Part shown: in pieces, positions 36,231-49,050 of the stretch | How positions within the stretch are numbered: position 1 is the first letter of the stretch | Layout of the letters: every line of letters starts with the position of its first letter | Assembly: GCF_013373865.1 (NCBI RefSeq) | Contig: NC_050469.1 | Span: 30,075,046-30,139,045, forward strand | DNA from: Monomorium pharaonis | Taxonomy: Eukaryota > Arthropoda > Insecta > Hymenoptera > Formicidae | Length of the DNA: 64,000 nt | Direction: 5' to 3' | Program-made: the position numbers and the translations under genes | The notes under the pieces: model-generated | What the model was told of the DNA's origin: nothing | Databases searched by the model: none | The model's input: only the letters and a program-made list of their open reading frames with translations

Positions 36231-39200
36231 TTGGGGGGATATTTCAGATAAAAAGCACTGACAAAAAAATATACGGCATAATTTGGCTTATTACCGCAAC
36301 TTGTTACTTGAAATATAATTTTAGTGATCTAGTTTCTTATATTAATTTTTTTGCTATTTTTTTATTGTACATTAATGAAGATGAAAAATGCAGTTTAAAA
36401 AAAAAAGTTATATCGCTAACCAACAAAAAGAGAAGAAAGGCATCAATTAAGTGAACTAAAAATAGAAAAAAAACAGAACGGATGAGCTGCTTGATTGCAA
36501 AGCACAAAAAATGAGTTACTTACTATAAAACGACGACCTCAACATTTTCTAAAATACGAAAAAGTGGCAGCATCGTCAGAACGAAGTATACATGGACAAA
36601 GAAGAAAAAAGTAAATATAACATCCTATGTAATGTGGAGAAGTATATTGTACTTCTAATTGGAAGTCACTATATATACGAATGTACGTCAAAGAATGTAC
36701 GTTTGTTTTTTCACAGTTAGTTAATTTACTGGAGTATTTTGTCTGAAACGATGTCACAATATTGCGGAAAATAATTGTAACTAGCATTCTAGCACATTAA
36801 ATTGTAATACAATTATTATACGATTTAGTACAGGAAATTATATTTATTTGTTCTACTTTTCTTGTAAGATTTTTAGTAATTTATTGTTGAAGTAAATTAT
36901 GTCATTTCAATTAAATCTTTCAGTAATGCCGGATTACGTGCATTTCCGGATAGGTCACAAAAGAGTAGTCGGAATATAGGTAGAGGAAAAAGCAACTGCC
37001 GATGCGCTCGTGTGTTGGATAAGGAATAAATTCTTTGTAGATGCTAGTTGTCGTAAAAGTGCAGTGCGTTGTAGGTGAATATTCCGTTACGCTATTTCCC
37101 TCCTCGGCGCAGTTTCGCCTGCATAGTAAAATTCACTTACCAAAATGTCCGAGAGCTTGCATGAGAAAAATTTTGCGAGGCAGCCGATGAATAATGGATT
37201 CTCTATTTTGGCGATAAGGTTTAACGTCTGACGAGGCTTTCAAAAATAGTACGCTTCGCTGATTTCTCTTTGTTTATTCTTCGTATCGATGTATCGTGCC
37301 ATGAAAAAATGTTTCTACGGCTATGCATGAAAAAGAGCTTTTTAGAACATTATTGTGACATTTTTTCCTCTCATAAGTAGTGTGCAAATCCTTTGTTAGA
37401 ATGGCGTTCTAAAGTTTTATTCACGTAATAAAATTTTGGTTTTATTACACCGATGCCAGAAGTGTAATAAACATTATCATGATTGAATAACTAAAAAAAA
37501 GAAGAAAAAAATTCTCTCTCTTTCTTTCTCTCTTTCTTGATAAATAAATTACATTAAATGTTTTTAATTATTAGAATAACTATACTTGTTAACGTATAAA
37601 GAGAATAATACAATCATTGATAACGCATAATTCATAGAGAGGGCTCAGATATAAAATTTTCTGTTGTTGTTAAATTTAAGTAATTTTAAAGTTCAAATTG
37701 CAATAATATGGAAAAATAAAAATCAATCTCTTTAATATGATTTAACTAATGTTTTTTCGCAAAGATTATAGACAGTCGCGATATGTACTTGCAGCATTAA
37801 TACCGAATGACACGTATGTACGTTTCGGTATTATCGTCTTAACAAACGATCGTTTTAATTCGACATAGCAATGTGTGAAATTCTCAGGAATTATCTCGAT
37901 CCCTCGCTGCGCAGCGACAAGCGGCAAGCGGAATCGTTTCCGTGTGCATGCTCATCAGTCTACCGAGGACAACGTGTTGAGGCATATAGGAAAGCGAGGA
38001 AACTTCGCTACAGCGAATTTCCATTTAGAGAGATTTTGCGATACCCGCAGAGCCGGTGTAAGTCTTCGCGGATTGGCGCGAGATAAGGACAACTTCTAGC
38101 ACTTTCTTCTGCTGTAAATTGGAAATAAGTAGGTACAGATTGTGTGATAATCCGACTCCATACCCGACTCAAAGGACCCTTTGCCCTTTTGTAAGCGAGA
38201 CGATGCTTCGCAGAGACACAATGCCTATTAGCTTCTACCTATTAATTCTAGAACTATTGCATTGTTTTCTGTAATTACACGATTGTAACGCATAAAAGTG
38301 TGGATTTGAAAGAGAGAATTATCGCGGGGCTAATAACTTTGACTTGAGCGTATTTTAGGAAAGAAATTTATATTCATCTATATTGAAAAAAAGCAAAAGG
38401 AAATTGTGCTAAGAGTACGTCATCGGGTCAGAAAACTCGTGCTATGCATATTAAGATTAATAAAGTATCAGAGAGATATGCATGTATAATATGCATGTGT
38501 AATTGGATTACGATAATACATTATGAATCAATTTTACTTCTGAATCACTTAGCATAAATGTGTTTTAATCATCGGTCAGATAACTACACTTCATGGAAAT
38601 GTATTGTATTATACAAATCTGTGGAAAATTTATTTATATAAAATTACGCTATCTTATGAATCTAAATGTGAGATTTTACATTTAATGTGCAGTATGTATA
38701 ACGAAAGATGCAGATATAGATAAGAGAGTTAAAGACTGAATAATCGAACTTTTAACGCCAACTTGTTATTTCAGTCGATTAAAAGAGATAGAACAGAATT
38801 AAGCACTAAATTAAACCATCATTACCCTTTGTATAACGTCTTAATATTTGACTGGAAATTAAAAAGTGGAAAGTGCTTCCGCGATTTCCACATTGTAACA
38901 AGAGAGTACCGCATATTAATAACCGATACTCGAAAATTGCGGTTTCAATCGTGGTGCATGTCTTTCGACGAAGGGTTTCAGCGCGGGCCAAGGGTGAATT
39001 GCAAAGGGCGGTCCAAGGCCATTTATTATCCCCATTATCGTGCTTCTGACCTCACTGTCTGCTCCCTCAGGACTTGAACACACGTATAACATACAATCCC
39101 CTTTCACTCTCGACAATGCTGCCCTTGTCTCGGTGTCGAAATATCGTTGACGGCATCGATAGCCTCGGAAGCACGTTTGATCGTGTTTTGCCAAACATTT

Positions 39201-40419
39201 GTCCACCGTTCACGACAATTTGTTAACAAGATAATAATCTAGCTAAAATGCTTAACATTTATAATAATTAGCGTCAGAAAAGAGTAATACATATTTGCTC
39301 AACGTATAGCTCGGGGACAACGTTTTTTCAATTAAAAGCTAAATTTTAAGAAAACAATCGTCTAAGGTATTGAGACAAACATTTTTGAAAATATTAATTA
39401 TTATGTATTAAATCTAAACTTATTGTAGAATAACTTGTTGTAACACACACAGTTCAGTGAAAGTTGCTCCGTTGCATTGAAAATGTAGACGTTTGATCTC
39501 GAGATATAAGAATCCGCGGGGAGAAACGGCAATGATTTCATTTTCCTTTTCTATCCCGTTTTACTAAAATCATTGATTTTAGCTGTTTCTCTCAGTATGC
39601 ATTGCTAAGGAAAGTGGTGCAGAAGAAGGAAAAAACTGGTATAGGAGATATTCTCGTTTCTATCTCATTATCGATAATAGCAAACAAGAAGGAAGGGGTT
39701 GCGTATTTAGACTTATGCGAAGAACGAGAGAGAGAGAGAGAGAGGGAAGGGGAAGGAGAAGGAGGGAAGGAATAGATAGATAAATCGAGAGATTTCAAAG
39801 AGTGTGCGGAATAAGGCGAGAGAATCGATCCACTGTGATTGGATCGGCTGGATGGCGCCTCGTGAAAACGTTCAGACAGAAATTATTCACGACATAGTAA
39901 AGTCAGTATTATATAATAATTTCGATAGTGAATACCGCGTGAATCCTGATAATATGGAAAGTTTATAACACGACGTAAAAGCTCGATTTCGTTCCTTTTT
40001 TATTTCTGTTTTACTGCTGCTGTCGGCTGACGTTCCTTTTTAACTTTATAACATGACCATATTTCTAACATGTAAATCTTACTGTCTTCAATTTTATTTT
40101 TTTACAATGTTCCAGTCGATCTACTTGTAAATAATCTTTTTCATAGTTATGATCTATCGTATATTTTAAGCTTACGATATACACCTGTGGCTTACCGATT
40201 TCTATCTTGATAGTTTGGTACGGTATTTATTATAAAATTAGTGTGTCTAATGTTGTATTTAAATAACTTAAAACTATTTCGAGAAAGATAAAATAAATAA
40301 TAATTTGCAAACACGTAATAAACTTAAATAAGATAAAGGTAATGTAATTTATACTTATCTAGACAAGAAATAAAGTTATACGTTTTATTTAAATGCTTTT
40401 AAGATACTATTGCTGTTGA
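36231..40419. other. non-coding DNA
   Basis: Mostly AT-rich. A (GA)n/polypurine tract lies at 39726-39770. The frame at 37871-38086 ends near a donor-like GTGTAAGTC, but its translation is unrecognised. I see no gene. Confidence 0.45.
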
Positions 40420-40547
40420 ACAAAACAATTTACTTGAACTTCAATTTAAGTATTTATATATTTGACTGAAATACACAAATAGTTGAATGGAAGAAATTTA
40501 ATCAAGTTAAAAAATTTAGTCAAATTAACTTTTTTTTTCTCAGTGTA
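40420..40547 (-). mobile_element. TA-type MITE, partial (copy B)
   Basis: The right end reads CTCAGTGTA, and inward on the minus strand it gives CACTGAG, GTTAATTTGACTAAATTT, TTGATTAAATTT and ATATATAAATACTT. These blocks match, in the same order, the end of the MITE at 5597-5836. The opposite end could not be found, so the copy is probably truncated or decayed. Confidence 0.5.
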
Positions 40548-43050
40548 GATAAGCGAATTGAAGCCACTTCTTTATCTAGATAATTTTATATAAATAACGA
40601 TAAACATTGAGTATGTTTGTATGGGATTTAAATTTGTCTACTGCAAGCGAAACTATTTATTTATTTATGTATTTTTTTACTCTAATGAAATCGCATGAGT
40701 GGTATGAGACAAGTTACATTACTGCACAACTCAAGCTAATAAACTGCCGTGAGAAACCATGTAGAAAACGGACAAGAGTATCTTACACTACTGACGTCCG
40801 GCGGGTTGTTTCATAGTTGCTCGTTATTATTTTTACGGTTCTTATTTCTTCCCCTTGCTTTCGTCCTGCTGGCTCGCTTGGTTTTCACCTGCAACCCTGT
40901 CATGTACGCACTAGAGCAATTTATTCCCTCGTAAAATAACTACGCACGGGCATCGGCCTGGGTGCAGTACCGTGTGCAATTATGTAAAAACTATGCTAAT
41001 AGAAATTGCATGGAAAAATCCATTTATAATGCCCGGTAAGGAGAGAGGGAGAGAGGGGGAGGGGGATGAGATGGAATGGATGCGCGCGGTCATGGTTTCG
41101 ATGAGAGTGGAAGGATAGGCAGAAGGAATTTTATTACGAGAAGTAGGATATGGTCATAATAAAAAAAAAAAAAAAAAACTGCAAATTATGCAAATGTAAA
41201 AATATATGCTAAACGAGCTGCATACCATCTAAACCGACTAAAATCAATATATGCTGTTCAGTCTGCATCTTTTATTTTTCTTTCTTTTTTGCCATTGCAT
41301 TTGTCTGCTCATTCGATTTTTAAGAACGATTATTATGAAACCACATGATATTACGAGGTTTATATAACGAAGGAGTTAGTATGCAATAGTATACCGATAC
41401 TTTTATCTTTTTGCTTGATTACTAACGTTGTTAACGTTGTTCTTAATTTGTTTCCAGTTGTTAGAAATTGTCGCGAATAATTTGCTCGTGAATTTCGCGC
41501 TTGAGTAATTTTATTAGTCTAAAAGTTACGTTACTTTTTATCATGTTATTGCATCTGTACAATTAGAAAAAAGTTTGATTTTACAAATTTTTTGATAAAT
41601 ACATTATCTATGAATCAATATTTTAATTTGTCGCAAGAACGAGAGTAATTGGCTTTATATTTACTACATAAATTGATTGCATTTACTTGCATATATTATA
41701 TGGAAAAGAACTTGAGGGATTAAATAAATTTACGGTTAGCTCTTATTTAGAAGTATAATTGATTTATACGCGACTCTCTCTCTCTCTCTCTCCTCATGAG
41801 ACGGAATTCTTGTACTGCACAAATTATTTTATTCCAGTATAATTTATTACACGATATGTAGATTTTATGCACAAAGAAAGAGCATTATAAAAATCAGCTT
41901 GCGTACTTATGTATTGGGCCATTTACGCCTTAAATCTTCTCTACATATTCATGTTCATAGCCATTCATTACACCTAAGTGTAAACGTCGCTGCGTGCAAA
42001 CGTTCGTCTGGTAGCCGCATATTTTCTCGCATCATTTTCTATTCTAGAGAAGTTTTGTGAAATTTTGTTAAAATAGATTTAAATCGGAAGACTGAATGCG
42101 TAGAGATCTGTCTTTAGATCGTTATAAATGTACATTGTTGATATCGTTTTACCTAATGATGTATACACTGAAATATTTGAAATAATATTAGTTTTGCTAT
42201 TGTGGAGTTTTGAAATTAAAAACTTTGGTCTTAGATTTAGCAACTCCAAAAAGCTCCATGCATTTTACAAAAATTAAAAACAATTTTGAATTATTGGACT
42301 ACCATATTAGATTGACCATTTTAAATTTTAAAATATTTTTGATTCGTAATCAGCGACCTGAAAAATCCCTGAGTATATAAAGTTTAAAAAATCGATCTGA
42401 TACAAAAATTTGTGATACAAAGGTTTAATTTATTCCGTGAGACTTTTAATTAGAAGTTTTTGTAAGATTGATCCAATAAAGTGATCTTGTTAACTGGTTA
42501 ACGCTGCAGTAATTTCCTAGGAACAAAGTTTCAATCGTGAAGTATGATGGACCATAGTGAGTGCAGTATTAATCTCGATCGTCAATAGCTGTTAGAGAAG
42601 AAAAGAAATGAACATTATAGAACGGTAGTTATCATTCCAGAGAATCAGTGCAACTAGTTTTAGCTTAACCAAACGGTTAATGAAGGAGGTTACCCTCAGC
42701 AAAGGTTAATAGTGCAATGGAGTATACGTTCGCGTTGGTCATTTCAAAGGTCCGTCTGTCCTTTATGGTTTCAAATTTCTAAAGCTGCACGTAATCTCCA
42801 ACAAAGACCTATTGCATTATGATATTTATACAGAGTTATATTACAAATAAAATATGGTTCCAAATATAGATAATGTACGTGCGTTTGTTAATACATTAAA
42901 ACATTTAAAGTATTTTTGGAAAGAAATTTAGATTATCGAAAATATTAAATCTTTAAATAATTCAACAAAAGAAATATCGTTAAACTCTGGCCACGTAATG
43001 AGACAATCTTAGATTAATAAATTGAATTGTAATTTGAATTTGTTGAATAT
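40548..43050. other. non-coding DNA
   Basis: Contains a run of 19 A near 41160, a polypurine patch at 41040-41075 and a (CT)n run at 41774-41792. Around 42290-42420 the sequence has the look of an old decayed interspersed repeat, but I found no ends. Confidence 0.45.
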
Positions 43051-43111
43051 ACGGAGGCATGTTCAAATATAAAAATTTGTGTTACGGAGGCATATTCAAA
43101 TATAATAATTT
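43051..43111. repeat. two-copy tandem duplication, 33-bp period
   Basis: ACGGAGGCAT[G/A]TTCAAATATA at 43051 and 43084, continuing about 8 bp further. Confidence 0.7.
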
Positions 43112-43860
43112 TATATTATTATACAAAAAAGATTATTGAGTGATTGTTAAGTTCTATTAAATTATTACCGGTTAATGTATATTATATGAATTATGTATAA
43201 TATATAGCGATAAGCAACGCCTTCCTCTTGTAACAGCTATCGCTAATTACTCGGAATATCAAGCGTATCGAGAGCTTGATTGAGTAGCTCGTCAAGCATT
43301 GAGTATTCGAGTCTTGTCGGTACGATGCATCTGTCACGTTCATTGGTCGGTACGTGTATAACAATCTACGTACATGGCCTCTACATCCGTGTCCCCATTG
43401 TTGCTGGTCGCACGAAAATGTTGTCAGTAACCATTTTTCACAACCACGCAGTCAGAAAATTGCTGCATTTCGTAGTTTTTGCGTTATATTTTTTTTATCT
43501 ATGGTCATTAAACTCAAAATAGCCAACAATTGCGTTTATTCTCACTATAAATTAAAACATTAATTAAAATATAATGCAAGCATTAAAAAAGAGCCATGGA
43601 CTCTTATTTTGCTTACAGTTACATTATAATGCAAAGGCAATAATAAAATTTAAATGAAATTATTAAAATATATAAAATATAAAATTTTTATTATATAAAT
43701 AAATAAATATAATATTTTTATATCGAGATAAAAAAGATTAATCAATACAATTAATATAAAAATATTGTTATTTACTTTTTATAATTGAATAACATTTTTT
43801 CTTATACGAGTGTCGTTCATTGATTGAAATAATCTTTGAATTTTTGTTTAATTCTTTATT
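43112..43860. other. AT-rich non-coding DNA
   Basis: No feature recognised; AT-rich towards 43560-43860. Confidence 0.5.
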
Positions 43861-43868
43861 ACTTTTAT

Positions 43869-43871
<3 letters not shown>

Positions 43872-43922
<51 letters not shown>
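43872..43922. repeat. (AG)n microsatellite ending in a G-run
   Basis: About 44 bp of uninterrupted AG followed by seven to eight G, a purine-only strand of about 50 bases. Open frames across it are artefacts of the repeat. Confidence 0.95.
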
Positions 43923-46900
43923 AGCAGGCGGAGCTCAATTTGAAATTGTCAATCTATCCAATTTTAAAAACGCATCACCCAGCTTTCTCGTCAGTCATCC
44001 CTCTCATCGTTTCTCATTCCGCGGGATCATGGGATTCAGGGAAACGAGCTTTTAACGCATGTCGTCAATCTATGAGGCGCGACAAATTCGGCTTTCCGTG
44101 GTTTGGTGAATGTACTGACTCAAATGTCGATAGAAAGTCGGCCAATGGACAATTTTTTTGTGCGCAAGGAGTATTTCGTAGTTATTCCCGACGATGATTA
44201 GATAGGGAGTAAGGTAATGGCGGGAGATTCAATCTGCATTCGTAATGATGAACGAGGAGAGGGTGACACAGTGTCTGACCTCGGTCTACAAGGACATTGG
44301 CTATCTATTAACCCTCGGGGCCATACGTCCCCTCTCACAGTCATGGGAACCATCCCCTGCTACTACTGTCCCTTTAAACGGTCGTTAACTAAAGCTATTT
44401 TCTATTATCCTTCGATTTGATACAAAGTACGAAGCTGGCTACAGGAATGCAAATTATTCAAAAACAGACAGTATTTCTTAAAACCAATTATTATTGTAAT
44501 TACTATTAAAAAAATATATTTATATTGTGTATTTCATTACATCATCGAAACACCTAGTATGCCATTCTTATTTAATATATTGTCGGAATATAATATATGC
44601 ATATTCGTAGCAATCGATTATTCTCACAAGGTAATTTAATGTCAAGTGACGTTTAATATTTGCAAACCAATATTTCGTGTGGTAGGGCAAAGGTGGAATT
44701 TATAAAATTTTTATCGTTGATTTCGCGAGAAGAGCCATCGCGAGATTCCACCGCTAATCTCCAGCATTAACTTGGTGTCCAATTGGAAACCGCCATAATC
44801 CAGTCCGCATCACCGAATTTAATTCCCTTAACGAGGTCTTGCCAGTTGAGCGTTTCGATGCTTTGGCTGGAAAGCTATATCAATTAATTATTATTCTTGT
44901 GGTTAAACTGGATTTCCACGGGCGAGCCGCTTATAGCATGCTTTCTCTTTCTCTATTCTCTTCTATCATCTCTTACATTACGTTCCGAAAAGAAAACTCA
45001 ATTGGTTACGTGTGAATTGTGTTTACATTTTTTTGGTAATGGAAACCCTTAACATGAAGTTCTTGTTACGTGTAAACTTAACGTATTGTTTTAAATATAT
45101 TTATATATGTGTGTAATTTTTAAACTGATATATATGTTCCTTTATTGAATGTACGTCACACTAGTTCTCATTTCACTAATTATGCCGTAACAAGCGAAAA
45201 TAAAGTATGCGTACACCAGCAAAGATACAGCAAAATTAATCAATAGGGAAAAACAATTAATTAGAGATTGTTGATTACTTGTTTGTAATTTTATCAACTA
45301 TTAGCTTATTTATAATTAATGCTAATTGGAAAGCTTGTGCGTTTTTCCGAACGTCACAATAATTGAATCAACATCGCGAATTAACAAGTAAAAATAGGTT
45401 ATGTGATTTTCAGTTTTGCATGTACAAGCAACATGTGCATTACCTGTGGTTTATCGGTACATTTTTCGTATTTTTCTTTTTAAAATATTTTGTAAAATGC
45501 TTTATTAATGAACGTGGATTATGGCAAATCAATTTGAGTTGGAGATAAAATTTTTTTATCCAGATATTTTACTAAAGTTGTTTGAATATTTTTGCTATAA
45601 CCAACTGAAATTTTATTACACACACATACACATTTTTTATATGTGATATTAAAAGAGATTATATCATGTTTTTAATATTTTATTGGTAGAAGGAAGTTAT
45701 CAAAACTGGTATTCTTTGTGAGATTACATTTCTTAAATATAAACTGATAGTAAAACTTTGAAAACATAAATACAAATTAAAAAATTGTTTTTTATTAGAT
45801 GGTACAACAGTTTTTATAATACTGTACTGTTTCGTATTTTGAAAAAATTAATGTTTCGTAATTAAAAATGAACGTCTGAGAAATTTGAACTCAAAACTGA
45901 CATACTAGGCAAAAATCTAAACAGAATCTTGAACCATCATCTAGAAATACTATAGTTAACGATTTCACAGTTATTTTGATAATTATTATTATTAAATAAT
46001 ATTAACTAATTATTTTTATTTTGTTTTTCCTTTCTTGATTATAAGTAACTGATATTCTTATTTTTTCTCAATTTATCTTAACTAGGTATATTATAAAGAA
46101 TTTACACTTATCGAAATACAAGTGTAATTACATTAAATTACAGTTTTATGAACGGTTCGCAAGATTAATATATGCTCATTAATTTTATTAATTCTTAGTT
46201 TTGTTAATTTTTTACACTATATTAATTATAGTTTAACCGAAACATGTATTCTTTACAAAAGCTCTTTCGTCGTATTTTCATATAGACTTCTCGTATAGAT
46301 TGCTATCGCGTCAGATTTCTTTAGCAAGTGCTCTCAGGAAAAGCGATGTTCAAGATGAAACGATAATAATCGAACGCGTTTTACAAGAGCTCCAATGCCT
46401 TTGGACGTAAAGACGTTATTAAATTGCGGAGAAGCATCCTATCACCTATTTATCAACAATTAAATGGAACATTTTTCACGCGGGCGTATTCTCGCCTCGC
46501 CGAAGCTGGATCAGCTGGGATACCACTTGCCTGGCGCCAGCATCGCTCGGGGTAAATATTTGACGAGTAACTCTAGTATCACGGTTATACCGGTCCTGAT
46601 GAGCAAAGCGCATTGCCGCCGGCCTCGGCCTCGTTCCGCCTCAAATGCACGTTCATGTGTTACTTTGTAAAATTAAAGGACTTTAGATGACCGATTTTAG
46701 ATGACCAAGGAAAAAAAGGATAATGAAAATAGTAGATCTACATTATGGGTTTTAAATTGATCCAATGTACTTTATCGATTTTTCGACTCTTTCTTTTCTA
46801 AGCAAAAAAGAATGAAATAGGATCAACTTGATTTTACTTTATATGTTGGTCATAAAATTATTTATTCAATTTTCTCTTCATCACTTTATTGCATGTCATT

Positions 46901-48390
46901 AAAATTTAGCGAGAAATATAACCTGTTGAAGAATTGCAACGACGTAATTGAAAAATAATTTGGACGTAGCGTTTTTGCGAAAAAAAAAAACCGTGATATT
47001 CTTGACAGCAAGATATCACTAATTGGAGTTTTGCACGTCAGAATTTGTCTACCGCAGCAGAATATTTTAGCGAGTTTGAAAGTGTTGAGTGAAGTTGTCG
47101 TGAAGACCGCCGGACGCGAGGAAAAAGATGGTATACTCTCGTGGGCGGGGATAGGTATCCGGGCATTAAACATTCACAAAGTGTATTTCAATTTGTTCCG
47201 TGAAAGCGCGGGAAGACTTTGAAGTGTTACAGGGGCACGTTGCGTACTTAACTAGAATATGTTGCAATGTACTGATTGGAGGGATCAAAGCCTGTACAAA
47301 CGGTCGGTATTTAATCATCCGACCGCGGAAGAACGTATTCATCAACGGCTGAAGCTTCCGCTTCACGCTTATTTGCTGCGTTTTACCCGCGTATGTTCCC
47401 CGCAAATCCTAAACTCCCCCCCGGCTTTCAGCTCCAAATTTACATTTAAACATCTATTCTGCCCCCCCCCCCTTTCGCCATTTTCTAGCTGTCAATCGCA
47501 TCGGGCACGTCACCCCGCGGGATTAACTAAAAATTCACAGTGAAGGATCGACCGATATTCCGTCCCGTTCGCTTTCGGCGTAAGCTTCTTTGTTCTCGCT
47601 TTTGGTTGCTCGCTATCACGATCAACCGGAAGGGTATCGACAATGAATTTTACGCACGAGGAAATCGCTCGTCCAAGCCGGCAGATTCGGTACTTGTGCA
47701 CGGATGGAAATGAATTCGATTCGAGCGGGCCATCTTCCTTTTTTTGCTCTCACCTTTCGTCCCTCTACTCGCGACTTCCCTTCCCTCCCGGCTCCCCCCC
47801 TTTTTTTTTTACGAGGCGTAAAATACCGTCCGTTGGCGCTAGTCGTAAATTGGTTACCGACCAATTGCCTGCTTGGTAGCATGCTTGGAGAATCGAAGCT
47901 TTTCGATGCTGTCTGTGGATTTCAGGCGGACACGTAAACGTTATCTCATTGTCGCTCCGCTTTATCGATCCGACGGCAGTCTCCTTTTATTGCCGTGCGA
48001 AAAAGTAAAAGCCCGTATCTTAAACGGATCACACGATATTGTAACCGAATGGCCACGAAGTGGATTTAGAGAGTGTTCAGAATTTGAGGAGTTTATAGTT
48101 AGAGTCACTTTACCGATATCGCAGGTGCTCTATGTAAATAACACAAGTTATACCGTTATTAGCTACACACACAGAACTGATCATTTTGTGTAACGCACAG
48201 CTATGTTTACAGAGTTATATTTTTTTATGACCACGGGCACAGAATTTTATGTTTACCGATAATTTTCGAATAAATTTTTTTGATTTGTTTGACGTTTGAC
48301 GGAAGAAAGGGTATAAAAAAAGTATTAAAAAAAAAAATGCGGACGAAACCGCGTTGAAAATTAAATAAACTTACACGGCGTTAAATTTTT
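43923..48390. other. non-coding DNA
   Basis: Moderate-GC sequence at 43930-44430 and 44690-44950, AT-rich DNA at 45000-46250, then GC-richer sequence with overlapping frames from 46450. An 11- to 12-base poly-C run lies near 47462. No gene recognised. Confidence 0.45.
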
Positions 48391-48399
48391 TTACGGTCT

Positions 48400-49050
48400 T
48401 AATAGCGCCATCAGTCTGTCGTGCGCTGCTTCTCGTTCTTTCTATTATTTTTCAGGTCCGCGCCGGAGTCCGCGCGTCGCGCGAGAAAGAAGAAAAAAGC
48501 GAGAGCTTCGCACCCTTGATCAGGCATTATATTTCCACCGATTAATTATCTTGCAGCGATATGTCAAACTCTCCCCCGTCCGTTGCTCTTCGTGCATCTT
48601 CGGCGTCGGTCGCCCGCGATCGGTCAAGTTCGCTCCAGTCCGCACGCGCCGAAAGGGCGGTGGGGCTCGCGAGCTTTCGAGCGCAGAGCTTCTGCTCATT
48701 CGTCCTTTCGCGTTGCTCGCGGACACTTCGCGGGTTCACGGCACAGTGTGTGTACCTTTTGACGAACGCGTGTGTGCGTACCGCCGGCCGTGCACCATCT
48801 CCGGGGACGTGTGCGAGGCGCGATCGATCGGCGCGCCCTTACCGCGAGATCGGCGAGTGAGCCGTCGCGAACGATCGGCGTCGCGGAAGATCGCCGGCGA
48901 ACTTTTTGGAACACCTGTCGAACGACGTTACGTTCCCTTCGCTCTTCGTCTCGTTGGGATCCGTGGAACTGAGTGCGATTTCGAGATCCGCCGGTTAGTT
49001 GGGTTATTTTGGTTGGAGTGGTTCTTATATAGCGAGAGAGATGAGAGATA
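48400..49050 (+). promoter_or_regulatory. candidate CpG-rich promoter or 5' exon region
   Basis: The densest CpG stretch of the window, with many CGCG and TCGCG words, bordered by AT-rich DNA on both sides. An insect initiator-like TCAGTC lies near 48410, without a TATA box or DPE at the canonical distances. GGTTAGTTGG near 48991 is a possible but weak splice donor. Frames of 60 to 166 residues open in several phases and on both strands, as expected from base composition. It may be a promoter with a 5' untranslated exon reading rightward; that is inference from composition. Confidence 0.3.

Noticed and set aside
42155..42420. Possible decayed interspersed repeat beginning near TACACTGAAATATTTG
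   Set aside because: No matching right end or second copy could be found in the window; resemblance to old insect repeats is only an impression.
43820..44197. Frames containing Arg-Glu repeats
   Set aside because: Translation of the (AG)n microsatellite.
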